Below are positions 17,049-25,770 of a DNA stretch of 64,000 nt, piece by piece. The translations under genes were made by a program, and so were the position numbers. Within the stretch, counting starts at the first letter, position 1, and each line of letters opens with the position of its first letter. The notes under the pieces were generated by a model that saw nothing but the letters and a program-made list of their open reading frames with translations, was not told the DNA's origin and ran no database searches. The stretch comes from Ilumatobacter fluminis (GTDB taxonomy: Bacteria; Actinomycetota; Acidimicrobiia; Acidimicrobiales; Ilumatobacteraceae), in the NCBI RefSeq assembly GCF_004364865.1, contig NZ_SOAU01000001.1:3194001-3258000 (forward strand), read 5' to 3'.

Positions 17049-18171
17049 CCGAACCTCCCCGCTCGTCGAGAACATGTGCCGCCCGTGCCGAACGACGCAC
17101 CGCTGCCTTCGTCGCCGACCACCACGCTCGTCGTGACGGACCGGGACGGGCCGAACCGGGTGTCGGCGCGGTGTCTGCGATCACCGCTGCCCAGTCGTCC
17201 AGCTCGGCCGGATGGAAGTAGTTCGAGCGGCGCCACGCAGCATGGGGCATCTTCGGGTCGGAGAACGACCCGTCCGCCAGCCTCACGAGGCACCCCGACG
17301 ACTCGAACACCCGATTGAGGTGGGTGTCGTCAACGCCGAAGTCGGCAACGATGCCGATCGGGACATCGGCCGCGACGGCCTCGAGTGCCGCCGTCGAGCT
17401 GATCGTCACCAGGCCGGACGCCCGACGCAGCGAAGCCGACATCGGACCGTGCCGAAAGGACAGTCGGTCGGCATCGAAACGACCGGCCGAGACCAGGCCG
17501 TCCCACAGGGGGCGATACGGATGTTCCTCGGCGTGCGCGGTCGTTTCCGAGCCGATCGTCCGCTCGTGCACGACGATCTGTGGCGCGGACGAGGCGGCGA
17601 GCCGTTCGAGCAGCCAGGCCCGCTCCGCCGACGAGCGAGGCACGGCTGCCTGGGTCGCGAACACCAACTCGTCAGCATCTGCGTCGCGGGGTTGCGCCCG
17701 ACACGACGGCAGGTGTGCCAAGGCGACACGGGTGGCGGCTCCCCGTGTGTCGAACAGTGATCGATACGCGGCCTGCTCGGCCAGCGAGTGGACGATGAAC
17801 ACGTCGATACCCGCCCTCGCTTCCGCAGCGCGGGCACGGGCCGGGAGCGCGATACCCGGCGTCGCCGCCACCGTGACCGTCGGCGGCGCCTGCCGGATCG
17901 CCCCGTAGTGCAAGGCGACGAGCGTCGGGCCGTCGCAGGCGAGCACCACGACGTCGGGCGCCGTCATCTGGAGAACTGCGGCGAACGCTCGTATCCCGAC
18001 CGTGGTCGGGGCGTCGACGCCCGTTCCCTCGGTCGCAGCCACGATCTGACGTGCGGACACGGTGCCGCCGAGCACGTAGTTCTCGAACGACCATTCCGGA
18101 GGCGCGCCGGAGGCGAGATGACTCAGCCACTTGAGATGTGAGTCGGAGCTCGCGACCGCCACGACCCTCAT
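17029..18171 (-). CDS. DUF6716-type putative glycosyltransferase, copy 1
   Basis: 380 residues from ATG 18171 (ATGA overlap with the neuB stop). The start VVAVASSDSHLKWLSHLAS and the late SGLVTISSTAALEAVAADVPIGIVADFGVDD are the marks of the DUF6716 family, predicted to be GT-B-like glycosyltransferases found with nonulosonate genes. A second copy is at 20250-21554. The tail is Arg-rich, as for a peripheral membrane protein. Reaction and acceptor are not known. Confidence 0.7.
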   Translation of the reverse strand: MRVVAVASSDSHLKWLSHLASGAPPEWSFENYVLGGTVSARQIVAATEGTGVDAPTTVGIRAFAAVLQMTAPDVVVLACDGPTLVALHYGAIRQAPPTVTVAATPGIALPARARAAEARAGIDVFIVHSLAEQAAYRSLFDTRGAATRVALAHLPSCRAQPRDADADELVFATQAAVPRSSAERAWLLERLAASSAPQIVVHERTIGSETTAHAEEHPYRPLWDGLVSAGRFDADRLSFRHGPMSASLRRASGLVTISSTAALEAVAADVPIGIVADFGVDDTHLNRVFESSGCLVRLADGSFSDPKMPHAAWRRSNYFHPAELDDWAAVIADTAPTPGSARPGPSRRAWWSATKAAVRRSARAAHVLDERGGSDVVNTS

Positions 18172-19070
18172 GCGGACGTGAGCGTCTCCACATCGGGACG
18201 CAGGCGGCGACGAGGCTCTTCCTCGCCGGGATAGACGCGCATCACACCGTCCCCGAACGCCGTCTCGACGACGCGGATGTCGCGCACGAGCTGCCGAAGC
18301 CCCTGCGGCTCGAGCGACGCCGCGTGATCCGAACCCCACATGGTCCGGTCGAGGGTGATGTGCCGTTCGACGACGCAGGCTCCCATCGCAACCGCAGCGA
18401 CCGAAATCTGAAGACCCCGCTCATGGCCCGAGTACCCCACCGGTACGCCGTACCGCTCTCCGAGCGTGCGGATGCCGAGGAGGTTCGCCTCCTCCGGCGG
18501 ACACGGATAGGTGGACGTCGTGTGCAGCAGGATCAGTCGCTCGGAACCGACGACGTCGACGGCGCGATCGATCTCGTCGAGCGTCGACATGCCGGTCGAC
18601 AGGATGACCGGCCGACCAGTGTCGCGAATCGCTTCGAGCAACGGCACGTCGGTGATGGACGCGCTCGCCACCTTGTGGCACACCACATCGAACTGTTCGA
18701 GGAACTCGACCGACGGGATGTCCCAGGGCGACGCGAACCAGTCGAGCCCTCGCGCCGTCGCGTGCCGACCGATCGCCGCGTAGGCGTCGGCGTCGAACTC
18801 CATCCGTTCCTTGTACTCGAGATAGGTCATGTCGCCCCACGGTGTCGAGCGGATTCGTTCGCGCTGGTCGACCGGAACGCAGATACTCGGCGTCCGCTTC
18901 TGGAACTTGACCGCATCGCAGCCCGCCTCGGCAGCGACGTCGATCAAGGCTCGGGCGATCGCGACTTCGGCGTTGTGATTGATGCCGATCTCCCCGATGA
19001 CGTAAGCCGGGGTGTTCGGGCCGACCAGTCGGTCACCGATGGGGACGCGTCGTTCAGACGTTGACTGCAT
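18168..19070 (-). CDS. neuB: N-acetylneuraminate synthase-type protein (NeuB) lacking the SAF domain
   Basis: 300 residues from ATG 19070 (AAGGAGG upstream). The TIM-barrel NeuB domain shows VIGEIGINHN, DAVKFQKRTP, GLDWFASPWD, KVASASITD and VPVGYSGHERG. It condenses phosphoenolpyruvate with an acylated hexosamine to a nine-carbon nonulosonic acid (sialic, legionaminic or pseudaminic type). The usual C-terminal antifreeze-like SAF domain, about 55 residues, is absent: the protein ends shortly after the barrel. It overlaps the upstream synthetase gene by 17 bp. Confidence 0.88.
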   Translation of the reverse strand: MQSTSERRVPIGDRLVGPNTPAYVIGEIGINHNAEVAIARALIDVAAEAGCDAVKFQKRTPSICVPVDQRERIRSTPWGDMTYLEYKERMEFDADAYAAIGRHATARGLDWFASPWDIPSVEFLEQFDVVCHKVASASITDVPLLEAIRDTGRPVILSTGMSTLDEIDRAVDVVGSERLILLHTTSTYPCPPEEANLLGIRTLGERYGVPVGYSGHERGLQISVAAVAMGACVVERHITLDRTMWGSDHAASLEPQGLRQLVRDIRVVETAFGDGVMRVYPGEEEPRRRLRPDVETLTSA

Positions 19071-20253
19071 GGGGGGATTCCTCCTTGTTGGCGGCCGGAT
19101 CGGGTCCGGTCGCTCGAATCGATCGCAGGACGGCATCGGCAACCTCTCGCACAGCCCCGGCGCCGCCGACCGCGCTGGTCACCGCTCGAGCGAGGTGCCG
19201 GACACTCGGATGGGCGTCGGCGACGATCGTCGGCCATCCGACGATCTCGAGGCAGCCGGCGTCGTTCTCGTCGTTGCCGACGTAGACGGTGTCGGCTGGG
19301 TCGACGCCGTTTTCGCGTAGCCACTCGGTGAGCGCGGTCGGCTTGTCCTCGCAGCCCGAGACACAGTCGACTCCCAACTTCTCGGCCCGGCGCGCGACCA
19401 CCGGATTTCGTTCGGTCGAGAGCACGAGAACAGGCACCCCGGCGCGCCGCAGCGAGGCAATACCCCAGCCGTCTCCCCGGTGCACCGAGACCGCTTCGCG
19501 GCCGTCTTGATCGACCGTCGCGCGGTTGTCGGTGTGGACACCGTCGAAGTCGGTCACGACCGCTCTCACCGGCGACTCGTACTCGGCGCCGACCGGCTCG
19601 ACCAGGCGCCGAGCGACATCGAGGTCGAACTGCTCGTCGATCTCGATGGTCGGCGACTCGCAGATCGCCGGGACGATGTGGCCGAAGAAACGGTGGCCCA
19701 GCCGCCCGAAGCCCTCCCGACGCATTGCGTAGAAGGCCCCCGTCTCCACGAACTCCGCCGGCCGGTCCTGACGGCGCTGCCGCTCACTCGAGTCGTGGTT
19801 CACTCCGACTGCCCCCAGATCGGCGTCGAACTGCCAGACGAACCGATGGAACGGAGCGGCAGCGAACACGACGTCGACCGCACCGCCTCGCACTCGACCG
19901 ATCGAGTCGGCGAGCGCAGATGCGTCGATGAACGGGCTGGTGCACTGGACCAGTACGACGACATCGACGTCGTCGTCGTCGACCTCGCTCAGGGCGTGCA
20001 CGACGGCGGACTCGGAGGATGCGGTGTCGCCGGAAATCGACGCTGGACGGCGAATCGGCCGAGCGCCTGCCGACTCGGCCTCCGCGAGGATCGCCTCGTC
20101 GTCGGATGAGACAACGATCAGGTCGATCGCTCCACTCGCTCGGCATGCGTCGACGGCTCTGGCGACGAGCGTTCGACCACCCACGCGCTGGAGGTTCTTG
20201 CCGGGAAGACCCTTCGAACCGCCGCGAGCCGGAATGACGGCAACGGCTCTCAC
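19054..20253 (-). CDS. neuA: CMP-nonulosonate cytidylyltransferase fused to a KdsC-like HAD phosphatase
   Basis: 399 residues from GTG 20253 (GTGA overlap with the upstream stop). The N-terminal half has the CMP-sugar synthetase signature IPARGGSKGLPGKNLQ and VVLVQCTSPFIDASAL. The C-terminal half, from about residue 225, is a C0-type HAD phosphatase (VTDFDGVHTDN, VLSTERNPVV, GCEDKP, YVGNDENDAGCL). The first activates the nonulosonate with CTP; the second probably removes the phosphate left by a NeuB acting on a 6- or 9-phosphate precursor. The same domain order is known in animal CMAS proteins. Confidence 0.88.
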   Translation of the reverse strand: MRAVAVIPARGGSKGLPGKNLQRVGGRTLVARAVDACRASGAIDLIVVSSDDEAILAEAESAGARPIRRPASISGDTASSESAVVHALSEVDDDDVDVVVLVQCTSPFIDASALADSIGRVRGGAVDVVFAAAPFHRFVWQFDADLGAVGVNHDSSERQRRQDRPAEFVETGAFYAMRREGFGRLGHRFFGHIVPAICESPTIEIDEQFDLDVARRLVEPVGAEYESPVRAVVTDFDGVHTDNRATVDQDGREAVSVHRGDGWGIASLRRAGVPVLVLSTERNPVVARRAEKLGVDCVSGCEDKPTALTEWLRENGVDPADTVYVGNDENDAGCLEIVGWPTIVADAHPSVRHLARAVTSAVGGAGAVREVADAVLRSIRATGPDPAANKEESPHAVNV

Positions 20254-21554
20254 GACCGCGCCCACCGATCGACTCGTCGATACCAACGTCGCGCCGGACC
20301 GCGAAGAACGGACCGGAGCAGCGTCTTCCCACGGCCGACCCGGCGGTCCGACTCACCGGACGCGCCAGTCGGAGCGATCGACCGAGCGTGGAGTCTGGGG
20401 GTCGACCGCTCTGCGACGTACGGGGACGGCAGCGGCAACGACCCCTCGGATCGCTGCTCGAGCAGCTGACGAACTCGGACGGCGAGATTGGCCGGATCGT
20501 CATCGTCGTCGAGACCGTTCGTGGCCGCCCACCCGGGATCGAGATCAGGACGAACGTCCGCATCGACGTCGTTCATGCTCACCAACAACCCCGACCCGAT
20601 GAAGGCGTGATTGCCGAGCGACTCACCGAGACCGACGTCGGTCAAGACACCGGCCGGTACGCCCATGGCAGCCGCTTCCAACGCAGCGGTCGAGCTCACG
20701 GTGAGGAGGAGGTCGGCGACGGCGAGGTAGGTCGACATGTGGCCGTACTCGATCCGGAGATTCGGCGGCCGGTCGACGACGCTGCGCTCGTACAACTCGC
20801 CATAGTGGTGCCGCTCGCGGTGTGTCGTCGCCTCGTCGGGGTGCGATCGGAGCTTGACGATCACGTCACGATCGGGGAACGCCCGTGCGTAGCCGACCAA
20901 TCGTTCGAGCAGGTAGAGCCGGTCACTCCGGTGGCGCGGCACATCGGGCTGGACGGCGAAGACGACCGTATGCGGCGGCCACACCGGCCGATCGCGCTCG
21001 ACCTTCGCAGCGGCAGTGACGACACTCGCTCCGGTCCGGACGAGGCACGACGGGTCGGCACCGAGCTGCTCGGCGATTGCGCCGAACTGCTCACGATCGA
21101 GCGCCGAGTTGCAGCAGACGACGTCCGCGCCGAGACGCCAGACGAGCCCTTCGACGTGCTTCTCGTAGACCAGTCCGGCGTAGCCGGTCACGACGATCGG
21201 TCGGCGGCCGGTCCGCTGCTGACGATCGGCCACGAGCGAGAGCAGACGGGCGAGCCGCGATCCGACCGTGTTGACGACGAGGATCTCGACATCGAGCAAG
21301 TCGTCGAGCCCGTCTTCGTCGACGACCAGATGCGCGGTCGTCACTGCGTTCTCGGTCAGCTGCCGCTCGCTCGGAACGGCGCCGTCGGCGAGCGACACCA
21401 GTGTGATCGACACGGGCGTGTCGGCGACGAGCGAGTCGGACAGCGCTCGCGCCGTGGTCTGCGTCCATTTCAACCGGGTGTCGGAGTCCGAGATGCACAA
21501 CACCGTCGTCGTCGAGGTCCTGAGATCCGAACCCGACGTGGTGGTCAGCGTCAT
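20250..21554 (-). CDS. DUF6716-type putative glycosyltransferase, copy 2
   Basis: 434 residues. VLCISDSDTRLKWTQTTAR near the start and ADLLLTVSSTAALEAAAMGVPAGVLTDVGLGE near residue 290 match copy 1 at 17029. The C-terminal 60 residues are Arg-rich. Start ATG 21554 overlaps the stop of the methyltransferase by 4 bp. Two members in one operon suggest that each adds a sugar to a different acceptor, or that they form alternating polymerising activities; this is inference. Confidence 0.7.
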   Translation of the reverse strand: MTLTTTSGSDLRTSTTTVLCISDSDTRLKWTQTTARALSDSLVADTPVSITLVSLADGAVPSERQLTENAVTTAHLVVDEDGLDDLLDVEILVVNTVGSRLARLLSLVADRQQRTGRRPIVVTGYAGLVYEKHVEGLVWRLGADVVCCNSALDREQFGAIAEQLGADPSCLVRTGASVVTAAAKVERDRPVWPPHTVVFAVQPDVPRHRSDRLYLLERLVGYARAFPDRDVIVKLRSHPDEATTHRERHHYGELYERSVVDRPPNLRIEYGHMSTYLAVADLLLTVSSTAALEAAAMGVPAGVLTDVGLGESLGNHAFIGSGLLVSMNDVDADVRPDLDPGWAATNGLDDDDDPANLAVRVRQLLEQRSEGSLPLPSPYVAERSTPRLHARSIAPTGASGESDRRVGRGKTLLRSVLRGPARRWYRRVDRWARS

Positions 21555-22261
21555 GGCTTCCTCCCGACGTGGAAGACACGCCAGTTCTCGCGAAAGCCTC
21601 CGAGCCCGTCGATGGGTACCTGATCGCGACGGCCGCGGCCTCGGATGTCCCGCCGCCGCTCCGTCGTGTCGAACCCGGAGTCGACTCGATCGAGGTCGGC
21701 GAACAAGAAGTCCAGACAGTCAGGCGTGAAGCGCCAGAAGTCGATCGGCACCGGGTGATAGCGCCAAGCGAAGAGCGTCGACGTGTACGAGATGCCGCCG
21801 GGGCGGAGCAGACGGCTGATCTCCTCGGCCGCCAACCAGGGGCGATTCACGTGCTCGAAGACATCGACACTCACCGCGACGTCGAACGACTCGTCAGGGA
21901 GCTCAGGGCACGATGTGATGTCGCCGACCACGACGGGGACCGACGACGAACCGGCCTCGATGTCCATCACGGAGTAGTTCCAGGCCGACGCTGCGAACAC
22001 GTCGGTTCGTGGGTGCTCGCGAGCCCCGATCTCGAGCACATCGCCCGCCGAGAGTCCGGCCGCGGCCAGGACGGCGCGAATGTGGGCGTTGATGCGGTCG
22101 TTACGCCGCGGACCTCGCTTCCACTCCTGCTCGAGCAACTCGAGTTCTCGGATCCTGGCGGCGGGTTCGAGCGGTTGGGCGGCGGTTCGCGCAGCGTGCA
22201 CGGCCTCAGGTTGCGGCCGCCGTGCGATCGCCGCAAGGGATGTCGGCGACTGTTCCGCCAC
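21551..22261 (-). CDS. SAM-dependent methyltransferase of the nonulosonate operon
   Basis: 236 residues. Motif I is DVLEIGAREHPRTDVF, followed by SFDVAVSVDVFEHVNRPWLAAEEISRLLRPGG, a standard Methyltransf_11 pattern. It is the first gene of the six-gene minus-strand operon and overlaps the next by 4 bp. O-methylation or capping of the glycan is the likely role. The first 45 residues are helical and Arg/Glu-rich. Confidence 0.8.
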   Translation of the reverse strand: MAEQSPTSLAAIARRPQPEAVHAARTAAQPLEPAARIRELELLEQEWKRGPRRNDRINAHIRAVLAAAGLSAGDVLEIGAREHPRTDVFAASAWNYSVMDIEAGSSSVPVVVGDITSCPELPDESFDVAVSVDVFEHVNRPWLAAEEISRLLRPGGISYTSTLFAWRYHPVPIDFWRFTPDCLDFLFADLDRVDSGFDTTERRRDIRGRGRRDQVPIDGLGGFRENWRVFHVGRKP

Positions 22262-22383
22262 CGTTCAGATGTCGTCCGCCGAGTTGTCTTCGACGGCCAT
22301 GAGCGGTTCACCGAACGTCCATCTCCGCGACCCTTGCACGCACGATTCAGCGAACCGAGACCCGGCGTGAAACAGTCGGGTTC

Positions 22384-23085
22384 GTGACGGAGACTGCCGA
22401 CCCCCCGCCATCGTCCGACGACGTCCGCGAATCACGCCAACGCGCCGGACGCGCGATCCGCGACCTCAGCCACGCGTTCATCGGACGACACGCGTCCGTC
22501 GAACAGATCGACCGGTTGTCGGAGGTGCTCGAGGGAATCACCGCCGAACTCTGGCCGCAGGACCACCGCTCGCGCTTCGACGCGTTCGACCGGGAACGAG
22601 ACATCGACTACCCGCAGGGTCGGTTCACCCACGACTTCGACGACCGTCCCGTGTCGGGCACGGCCTCGCCGTACGGGCTCGATCTCGAGCTCCATCGGGT
22701 CGGCGACGAGATCGAGGCCCTCGTCACCCTCCGTTCCGCCCACGAGGGCGCACCCGGTCGGAGCCACGGCGGAGTCGTCGCGGCGTTGTTCGACGACGTG
22801 TTCGGATTCGTGCTCGGTGTGATCAAGCAATCGGCCTTCACCGGCGAGCTCACGATTCGCTACCACGCTGCGACCCCGCTGTTCAGCGAGTTGGCGTGCC
22901 GCGTCCGGTTCGACCACCAGGACGGGCGCAAGATCTATCTCGTCGGCGAGCTGACCGAGCGGTCGTCGGGCAACCTGATCGCCACTGCCAAGGCGACGTT
23001 CATCGCCGTCGATCCGGAGATGTTCGCCCGCCTCACCGCCGAGCGGCCGCCGCCGCCCGACGAATCGTCCTCGCCGACGGCGTGA
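22384..23085 (+). CDS. Hotdog-fold thioesterase (PaaI-like)
   Basis: 233 residues. The hotdog domain occupies the C-terminal two thirds, with APGRSHGGVVAALFDDVFGFVLGV carrying the GG-x2-A-x2-D type active-site region and LTIRYHAATPLFSELACRVRF forming the sheet. The N-terminal 60 residues are an extra helical region. It probably hydrolyses an acyl-CoA. The start is GTG. Its stop overlaps the DNA methylase start by 4 bp (GTGA), an odd pairing of functions. Confidence 0.8.
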   Translation: MTETADPPPSSDDVRESRQRAGRAIRDLSHAFIGRHASVEQIDRLSEVLEGITAELWPQDHRSRFDAFDRERDIDYPQGRFTHDFDDRPVSGTASPYGLDLELHRVGDEIEALVTLRSAHEGAPGRSHGGVVAALFDDVFGFVLGVIKQSAFTGELTIRYHAATPLFSELACRVRFDHQDGRKIYLVGELTERSSGNLIATAKATFIAVDPEMFARLTAERPPPPDESSSPTA

Positions 23086-24140
23086 TCAAGTACCTCGGCT
23101 CGAAGCGGCGGCTCGTCCCGGCGCTGACCGAGCTGTTCGAACGCTCGCAGGCACGCACGGCACTCGACCTGTTCACCGGCACGACCCGGGTCGCGCAGGC
23201 GTTCAAAGCGGCCGGCGGCGAGATCACGGCGGTCGACGCCGCCCGCTACAGCGAGGTGTTCGCCCGGACCTGGATCGAGACCGACGGCGAGTCGTTCGAT
23301 CTCGACGCACTGTCCGCCGAGATCGACCGGCTGAACGCCCTCCCGGGCCTCGACGGCTACGTGACCGACACGTTCTGCCGGTCGTCGCGCTTCTTCCAGC
23401 CGTTCAACGGTGAGCGGATCGACGCCATCCGACAGGCGATCGCCGACGAACACGCCGGCACGGTGCTCGAACCGATCCTGCTGACGAGCCTGTTGCTGGC
23501 CGCCGATCGCGTCGACTCCACGACCGGGCTCCAGATGGCGTACGTGAAGGAGTGGGCGCCACGCTCCTACAAGCCACTCGAGCTGCAGGTGCCGGCGCTG
23601 TTGCCCGGCACCGGCCGTGCGGTGCGAGGCGACGCCTCGACCATCGCCGCCGAACTCGGCCGGTTCGATCTGGCCTACCTCGACCCGCCGTACAACCAGC
23701 ACCGCTACTTCACGAACTACCACGTGTGGGAGACGCTCGTCGCGTGGGATCACCCGGAGCACTACGGCGTGGCGTGCAAGCGCGTCGACAGCCGTGACGA
23801 CGACACTAAGTCGGTGTTCAATCGCAAGCGAGAGATGCCCGACGCCCTGCGCCGAACGATCGCGTCGGTCGACGCCGACGTCGTCGTCGTGTCGTACAAC
23901 GACGAGTCGTGGGTATCGCTCGACGACCTGCGAGACATGTGCTCCGTCCACGGTGATGTCGTCGCCTTGGCGTTCGACTCGAAACGCTACGTCGGCGCCC
24001 AGATCGGCATCCACGGGCCGACCGGCGAACGGGTCGGCCAGGTCGGCAAACTGCGCAACCAGGAGTACGTCCTCGTCGCTGGTCCGACCGACCAGGTCGC
24101 CCACATGACCCACCCCTTCGCCGCCAATCGCGTGACCTGA
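23082..24140 (+). CDS. D12-class DNA adenine N6-methyltransferase (solo)
   Basis: 352 residues from GTG 23082. The start IKYLGSKRRLVPAL is the X region of Dam-like D12 enzymes; motif I is LDLFTGTTRVAQAF and motif IV is AYLDPPYNQHRYF. It should transfer methyl from SAM to adenine N6. No restriction endonuclease gene is adjacent, so it looks like an orphan methylase. Target recognition would lie around residues 60-190. The gene ends just before a strong hairpin. Confidence 0.85.
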   Translation: MIKYLGSKRRLVPALTELFERSQARTALDLFTGTTRVAQAFKAAGGEITAVDAARYSEVFARTWIETDGESFDLDALSAEIDRLNALPGLDGYVTDTFCRSSRFFQPFNGERIDAIRQAIADEHAGTVLEPILLTSLLLAADRVDSTTGLQMAYVKEWAPRSYKPLELQVPALLPGTGRAVRGDASTIAAELGRFDLAYLDPPYNQHRYFTNYHVWETLVAWDHPEHYGVACKRVDSRDDDTKSVFNRKREMPDALRRTIASVDADVVVVSYNDESWVSLDDLRDMCSVHGDVVALAFDSKRYVGAQIGIHGPTGERVGQVGKLRNQEYVLVAGPTDQVAHMTHPFAANRVT

Positions 24141-24146
24141 AGGGTC

Positions 24147-24180
24147 GGAGACGTTTCGTCGGTCGCGACGAAACGTCTCC
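24147..24180. terminator. Bidirectional terminator hairpin
   Basis: Perfect 14-bp stem GGAGACGTTTCGTC / GACGAAACGTCTCC with a 6-nt loop, 6 bp after the methylase stop and 5 bp before the convergent ilvA stop. Confidence 0.8.
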
Positions 24181-24185
24181 GCCCC

Positions 24186-25715
24186 CTAGGCGAGGAAGAG
24201 TTGGTAGGCGGGGTGGGCGGTCTCGTCCCAGTGGCGGTAGCCGAGATCGGCGAGGAAGGCGGTGAACGCGTCGTGGTCGTCGTCGGGCACCTGCATGCCG
24301 ACGAGGACGCGGCCGACGTCGGACCCGTGATTGCGGTAGTGGAACAACGAGATGTTCCAGTCGGGCGACATGCTCGTCAGGAACCGAGTGAGGGCACCCG
24401 GCCGCTCGGGGAACTCGAAGCGGTACAGCCGCTCGTCGTGCGCCAGCGGTGAATGGCCGCCGACGAGATGCCGGATGTGCAGCTTGGCGAGCTCGTCGTC
24501 GGTCAGGTCGAGCGTGTCGAGGCCGGCACGGCGGAACTCGGCGGCCAGAGCATCGGCCTCGCCACGGTCGGCGACCTGGATCCCGACGAAGACATGCGCC
24601 TCGGCGCTGTCGCCGATCCGGTAGTTGAACTCGGTCACCGATCGGTCGGGCCCGATGATCTCGATGAAGCGGCGGAAGCTCCCCCGCTCCTCGGGGATCG
24701 TCACGGCGAACACCGCCTCACGCTGCTCACCGATCTCGGCCCGCTCCGACACGAACCGCAAGCGGTCGAAGTTCATGTTCGCCCCGCATGCGACGGCGAC
24801 GAACGTCTGATCGTGTGCGCCGGTCCGAGCGACGTACTCCTTCAGGCCGGCGACGGCGAGCGCTCCGGCCGGCTCGAGGATCGCCCGGGTGTCGGTGAAG
24901 ACGTCCTTGATCGCTGCGCACACGGCGTCGGTGTCGACCCGGATGATCTCGTCGACGTAGCGCTGCACGATGGGGAACGTCTGCTCACCGACCAGCCGCA
25001 CAGCGGTGCCGTCGGAGAACAAGCCGACGTTGTCGAGCTCGACCCGCTCACCGGCCTCGACCGATCGGGCCATCGCATCGGAGTCTTCGGTCTGGACACC
25101 GATCACCCGGACCTCGGGGCGGAGCGCCTTCACATAGGAGGCGACACCCGAGATCAGTCCGCCTCCGCCGATCGCGACGAACACCGCATCGAGCGCGCCC
25201 GTGTGCTGTCGCAGGATCTCCATGGCGATCGTGCCCTGACCGGCGATGACGTCGGGGTCGTCGAACGGGTGGACGAACGTGAGGCCACGCTCCTCCATCA
25301 GCTCCGAGGCACGGGCCTGGCTGTCGGTGTACGACTCACCGGCCAGCACCACCTCGGCGCCGGCGGCTCGCACGGCGTCGATCTTCACCTCGGGCGTCGT
25401 GGTCGGCATGACGATCACGGCTCGGCAGCCCAGCTCGTTCGCCGCCAACGCGACGCCCTGCGCGTGGTTGCCGGCCGACGCGGCGATCACGCCGCGGCTC
25501 CGCTGCTCCTCGGTGAGGTTCGCCATCTTGTTGTAGGCGCCTCGGATCTTGAACGAGAAGACCGGTTGGAGATCTTCGCGCTTCAACAGCACCCGGTTCC
25601 CGATCCGTTCCGACAACGTCGGTGCGGGTTCGAGTGGGGTCTCGTCGACGACGTCGTATACACGAGAGGTCAGAATGCGCTTGAGGTAGTCGGTGGCGTC
25701 GTGGCCGTCGGACAT
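24186..25715 (-). CDS. ilvA: Threonine ammonia-lyase, biosynthetic type
   Basis: 509 residues from ATG 25715 (the frame runs on to 25802). The PLP domain has the Schiff-base Lys in VFSFKIRGAYNK, ASAGNHAQGVALAA and the phosphate-binding GGGGLISG. Two C-terminal ACT-like regulatory domains follow (EERGSFRRFIEIIG and PERPGALTRFLTSM), the form inhibited by isoleucine and activated by valine. It converts threonine to 2-oxobutanoate, the first step of isoleucine synthesis. The length matches the long enterobacterial type. Confidence 0.93.
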   Translation of the reverse strand: MSDGHDATDYLKRILTSRVYDVVDETPLEPAPTLSERIGNRVLLKREDLQPVFSFKIRGAYNKMANLTEEQRSRGVIAASAGNHAQGVALAANELGCRAVIVMPTTTPEVKIDAVRAAGAEVVLAGESYTDSQARASELMEERGLTFVHPFDDPDVIAGQGTIAMEILRQHTGALDAVFVAIGGGGLISGVASYVKALRPEVRVIGVQTEDSDAMARSVEAGERVELDNVGLFSDGTAVRLVGEQTFPIVQRYVDEIIRVDTDAVCAAIKDVFTDTRAILEPAGALAVAGLKEYVARTGAHDQTFVAVACGANMNFDRLRFVSERAEIGEQREAVFAVTIPEERGSFRRFIEIIGPDRSVTEFNYRIGDSAEAHVFVGIQVADRGEADALAAEFRRAGLDTLDLTDDELAKLHIRHLVGGHSPLAHDERLYRFEFPERPGALTRFLTSMSPDWNISLFHYRNHGSDVGRVLVGMQVPDDDHDAFTAFLADLGYRHWDETAHPAYQLFLA

Positions 25716-25770
25716 GTCTGCATGCTGGCAGATCAGCACCGCTGACACCTCGCCCCGTACAGTGACGATC

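Noticed and set aside
23082-24140. Restriction-modification system
   Set aside because: No endonuclease-like gene flanks the methylase; neighbours are a thioesterase and ilvA.
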